From Allomuricauda sp. M10 (lineage in GTDB: Bacteria > Bacteroidota > Bacteroidia > Flavobacteriales > Flavobacteriaceae), in NCBI RefSeq assembly GCF_020782875.1, contig NZ_JAJGBN010000002.1, positions 793,892 to 857,891 on the forward strand: DNA of 64,000 nt, read 5' to 3'. This document shows, piece by piece, positions 61,694 through 64,000 of this stretch. Numbering within the stretch: the stretch's first letter is position 1; the number at the start of each line of letters is the position of its first letter. Under the pieces are notes generated by a model. The model searched no databases, was not told the DNA's origin, and saw only the letters and a program-made list of their open reading frames with translations. The position numbers and the translations under genes were made by a program.

Positions 61694-62284
61694 ATGATGA
61701 AAAAGAGTAAAGTATTGATGATGGCCCTATTGGTTGTGGGCATATGTTTAGGTTCCTGTACAGGTGATGACGGGGAACAAGGGCCGAAAGGTGACCAAGG
61801 AGTAGCAGGAGTGGATGGCCAAGATGGAGTAAACGGAACCAATGGCAAAGATGGCGAAGATGGTAATGCCAACGTTCACCATGTAATTCTGGACATGACA
61901 GGTCATACGGGAACCATTTTTGCCCAAATCGTTCCAGAATTGACAGAGGAGGTCATTTCAAACTATGCCATCCTATATTACTTGGGCAAAGATGATTTAG
62001 CTGGAACACAGTATTATTCAATTCCAGGGCCTGTATCTGCAGATTTTTTAACCCAAGTATACGCCCAAACACAATTGGTGCAAATTTATTTCAGCAACTA
62101 TGATGGCACAGGCTATCCTGTGACTGCTAGCGATCACTTGGAATCATTGAGAATCGTGCTCATAGAAAGTACCCCGTACACTACTTCAAAATCAGTGTAC
62201 ACAAGTGTAAAAGATGAGCTTAAAGCTGTTGGAGTGGATATTGCAGACTATCATGCAGTAGCCGCTTACTTTGGCCTAGAATAA
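61694..62284 (+). CDS. Collagen-like repeat lipoprotein 2
   Basis: This 196 aa lipoprotein has a lipobox 'CLGSC' near residue 22 and a Gly-x-y stretch at about 28-58 ('GEQGPKGDQGVAGVDGQDG'). The rest ('VHHVILDMTGHTGTIFAQIV') is a domain of unknown function with a C-terminal helical end. Its N-terminal 60 residues are like those of the preceding lipoprotein, so the two share a signal and collagen-like module with different C-terminal domains. The start could be the ATG at 61697. Confidence 0.82.
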   Translation: MMKKSKVLMMALLVVGICLGSCTGDDGEQGPKGDQGVAGVDGQDGVNGTNGKDGEDGNANVHHVILDMTGHTGTIFAQIVPELTEEVISNYAILYYLGKDDLAGTQYYSIPGPVSADFLTQVYAQTQLVQIYFSNYDGTGYPVTASDHLESLRIVLIESTPYTTSKSVYTSVKDELKAVGVDIADYHAVAAYFGLE

Positions 62285-62330
62285 CTTTTATTTACCCTTC
62301 CCAAAACTGGGAATCCTAAACACTACCGGA

Positions 62331-62356
62331 AAACTGGGCCTAGGCCCAGTTTTTTC
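62331..62356 (+). terminator. Terminator after collagen-like lipoprotein 2
   Basis: ACTGGGCC-TA-GGCCCAGT is a perfect palindrome followed by TTTTTC, about 50 nt after the stop. Confidence 0.85.
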
Positions 62357-62409
62357 TTTTTGGCCTATTTGGTGATGCAGGAAAAATTTGAATTTGCAAG
62401 AAGGTACAA

Positions 62410-62493
62410 TCAATCGGTTTTAGTCATCCATCAACCCTAAAAGACCATAGGTCAACTACTTAGAAAAGAAATAGGGAAGCGGTCCTATTTTAG
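62410..62493 (+). promoter_or_regulatory. Three phased TCAA repeats and promoter of the small lipoprotein gene
   Basis: TCAA cores lie at 62410, 62431 and 62452, each exactly 21 bp apart. A -7-like TATTTTAG is at 62486-62493, so the middle core is again 55 bp upstream, and the third is 34 bp upstream, an added repeat of the same phase. Confidence 0.6.
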
Positions 62494-62514
62494 TAGAAAT
62501 TATAAATCATTATC

Positions 62515-62742
62515 ATGAAAAAACTTAACCTACTTACCATGGGCATGTTGGCCCTTGGACTTTTTTTTATGGCTTGCTCCAAAGAAATAGACACCGAACC
62601 CGCTATTGGCTCAGGTGTTGTTACCATGGGAGAGGCCGTTGAGTCCAAATGCTGGGATTTGAACAAAAATGATGTCGCCGATCCGGAGGAAGACAAGAAC
62701 AAAGATGGCAAAGTCGACAGCAACGACTGTAATCAGCCATAA
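62515..62742 (+). CDS. Small EF-hand-like lipoprotein
   Basis: This 75 aa lipoprotein has a lipobox 'FFMAC' at about residue 21 and ends in 'CWDLNKNDVADPEEDKNKDG', then 'KVDSNDC', an EF-hand/dockerin-like acidic calcium loop closed by two cysteines. That tail also occurs after collagen-like repeats in Bacteroidetes surface proteins. It may be a shortened relative of the two lipoproteins before it, with which it shares regulation and signal type. Confidence 0.8.
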   Translation: MKKLNLLTMGMLALGLFFMACSKEIDTEPAIGSGVVTMGEAVESKCWDLNKNDVADPEEDKNKDGKVDSNDCNQP

Positions 62743-62755
62743 ATCATGCTAGCGC

Positions 62756-62783
62756 AAAGGCCCTTTTTTAAGGGGCTTTTTTG
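62756..62783 (+). terminator. Terminator after the small lipoprotein
   Basis: AGGCCCTT-TTTT-AAGGGGCT, with one mismatch in the stem, is followed by TTTTTT. Confidence 0.7.
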
Positions 62784-62841
62784 ATAGAGACATTTAATCA
62801 TAAATTGGATAAAATCCATATATTTGGAATAAATCCAAAAA

Positions 62842-63915
62842 ATGTCATCCAATGGTTTTATTAAAGGGAGGGGTGCACAGAAAAACACACCCAATACATT
62901 TCTACAACATGTGTATGAAATGCGGGAAGATTTTTTGGAGTTTTGCCGTTTGGAAGGGGAAGAAGCAGAAAGCAACAAGACCCAGTACATTCCTATTTTT
63001 CCCAAGACCATTGTAAACAAAGTGGATAGCCCGGATGTGGGTATGATGTATTCCATGAACCCCTACCAAGGCTGTGAACACGGATGTGTTTATTGTTATG
63101 CCCGTAACACCCATGAGTATTGGGGCTATAGTGCTGGGTTGGATTTTGAAAGAAGGATTTTGGTGAAAGAATCGGCTCCCGGCTTGTTGGAAGCCAAAAT
63201 AAAACACAAAAATTGGGTGGCCCAGACCATTGTGCTTTCGGGCAACACGGACTGCTATCAACCTGCCGAGCAAAAATTTGAGATAACGAGAAAGTGCCTT
63301 GAGGTTTTTTTAAAATATAGGCACCCCGTGGGCATTATCACCAAAAATGCCCTTATTCTCAGAGATTTGGATATCTTGAAGGAACTCAATGCCCATCAGT
63401 TGATAGGAGTCAACGTATCGGTCACTTCGCTTTCTGAAAAAACACGCAGAATATTGGAGCCCAGAACGGTGTCGATTCAAAAAAGATTGGAGACCATCCG
63501 GCTTTTATCGGAAAACAAGATTCCTGTAAATGCCATGTTGGCACCTATGATTCCGGGTATCAACAGTCACGAATTGCTACAGTTGGCCAAGGTGGTTTCT
63601 GAACATGGTGCCCTTTCCTTTGGGTTAACTGTTGTCCGTTTGAACGGAGCCATAGGACAACTGTTTTCTGATTGGGTAAAAAAGGCCTTGCCGGATAAAG
63701 CCGATAAAATTTTACACCAGATACAGGAATGTCATGGAGGTTCACTCAATGATAGTCGATTTGGGGTTCGGAGCAAAGGGGAGGGGAAAATAGCCGAGCA
63801 GATCCATGAAATGGCCCGGTTGGCCAGAAGAAGGTATTTTGAAGGCAAGACTTACCCTAAGTTGAATATGGAACTCCACCAACAGTACAAGGATGGACAG
63901 TTGAAATTGTTTTGA
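62842..63915 (+). CDS. PA0069-family radical SAM protein (SplB-like)
   Basis: This 357 aa protein has the radical SAM cluster motif C-x3-C-x2-C in 'GCEHGCVYCYARNTHEYW', with 'NPYQGCEHGC' upstream and 'VLSGNTDCYQPAEQKFEITR' after it. The family is related to spore photoproduct lyase and is often annotated as DNA repair or PA0069; no substrate is established. The Fe-S cluster would depend on SUF, which is encoded at the other end of this window. The start is ATG at 62842. Confidence 0.9.
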   Translation: MSSNGFIKGRGAQKNTPNTFLQHVYEMREDFLEFCRLEGEEAESNKTQYIPIFPKTIVNKVDSPDVGMMYSMNPYQGCEHGCVYCYARNTHEYWGYSAGLDFERRILVKESAPGLLEAKIKHKNWVAQTIVLSGNTDCYQPAEQKFEITRKCLEVFLKYRHPVGIITKNALILRDLDILKELNAHQLIGVNVSVTSLSEKTRRILEPRTVSIQKRLETIRLLSENKIPVNAMLAPMIPGINSHELLQLAKVVSEHGALSFGLTVVRLNGAIGQLFSDWVKKALPDKADKILHQIQECHGGSLNDSRFGVRSKGEGKIAEQIHEMARLARRRYFEGKTYPKLNMELHQQYKDGQLKLF

Positions 63916-63957
63916 ACTCAATGGACAATTTCCAATGGCCAATAAGCAATTTGGTAA

Positions 63958-64000
63958 GTGTCATTTCGAAGGAGCTTGCGGCAGAGAGATTCGTTAAAAA
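63958..64000. repeat. Dispersed TCATTTCGAAGGAGC repeat, cut off by the window end
   Basis: GTGTCATTTCGAAGGAGCTT then GCGGCAGAGAGATTC is the TCATTTCGA...GAGATTC form of the family seen between sufD and sufS. It follows the radical SAM gene. Confidence 0.65.

Overview
The window looks like a chromosomal segment of a marine Flavobacteriaceae bacterium; a Muricauda/Allomuricauda-type genome is my inference. The reasons are flavobacterial families (DUF2480, DUF3078, DUF3050), a subtilase ending in a type IX secretion (T9SS) sorting domain, Bacteroidetes-type TAnnTTTG promoter elements, lipoprotein signals of that phylum, and dispersed palindromic repeats related to GTCATTCTGAGCGNAGCGAAGAATC. No rRNA, tRNA or CRISPR array was seen.

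Layout. 1-4016 (+): the end of a SUF Fe-S assembly cluster (sufD partial, sufS, sufE, a SufT-like DUF59 protein, DUF2480). 4133-14623: envelope and secreted proteins (a seven-repeat lipoprotein, DUF3078, M14 peptidase, T9SS subtilase) plus HflX and an EEP-family hydrolase. 15023-18678 (-): a PolB-type exonuclease, an alkyltransferase, a CNNM/CBS membrane protein and a serine hydrolase. 18687-26257 (-): a heme operon hemA-hemC-hemD-hemE-(DUF6973-like)-hemF-phzF-(four-helix bundle)-hemB, divergent from an AraC regulator. hemH with a DUF3050 gene lies at 29.1-31.0 kb and hemJ at 54.8 kb, so every step from glutamyl-tRNA reduction to heme except hemL is present. 31-36 kb: a MATE exporter, a lactonase-like lipoprotein, and a zinc-ribbon/SPFH-GYF pair. 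36402-44271 (-): a type I restriction-modification operon hsdM-hsdS-higB-higA-hsdR with an embedded toxin-antitoxin pair. 44-48 kb: a P1 peptidase, an NTF2-like protein, a Gfo/Idh/MocA oxidoreductase and DUF1080. 48.5-54.8 kb: two tandem ~1040-residue Asp-box propeller proteins. 54.8-60.3 kb: hemJ, a histidine kinase, an AT-rich unknown gene, a crotonase and a secreted unknown protein. 60.5-62.7 kb: three lipoprotein genes (two collagen-like, one EF-hand-like). The window ends with a radical SAM gene.

The most unusual feature is a repeat-plus-nuclease element inside the restriction operon. In hsdR, long terminal inverted repeats enclose an in-frame DUF559 (Vsr-like) endonuclease domain just upstream of the helicase Walker A motif. 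Two solo copies of the same ~43 bp repeat are inserted in-frame in hsdM. This looks like a small mobile element that can be translated through in several reading frames. The second unusual pattern is regulatory: the three lipoprotein genes share direct TCAA-core repeats spaced exactly 21 bp apart, at a fixed distance from the promoter -7 element. A different 15 bp repeat pair with the same 21 bp period lies upstream of the T9SS subtilase.
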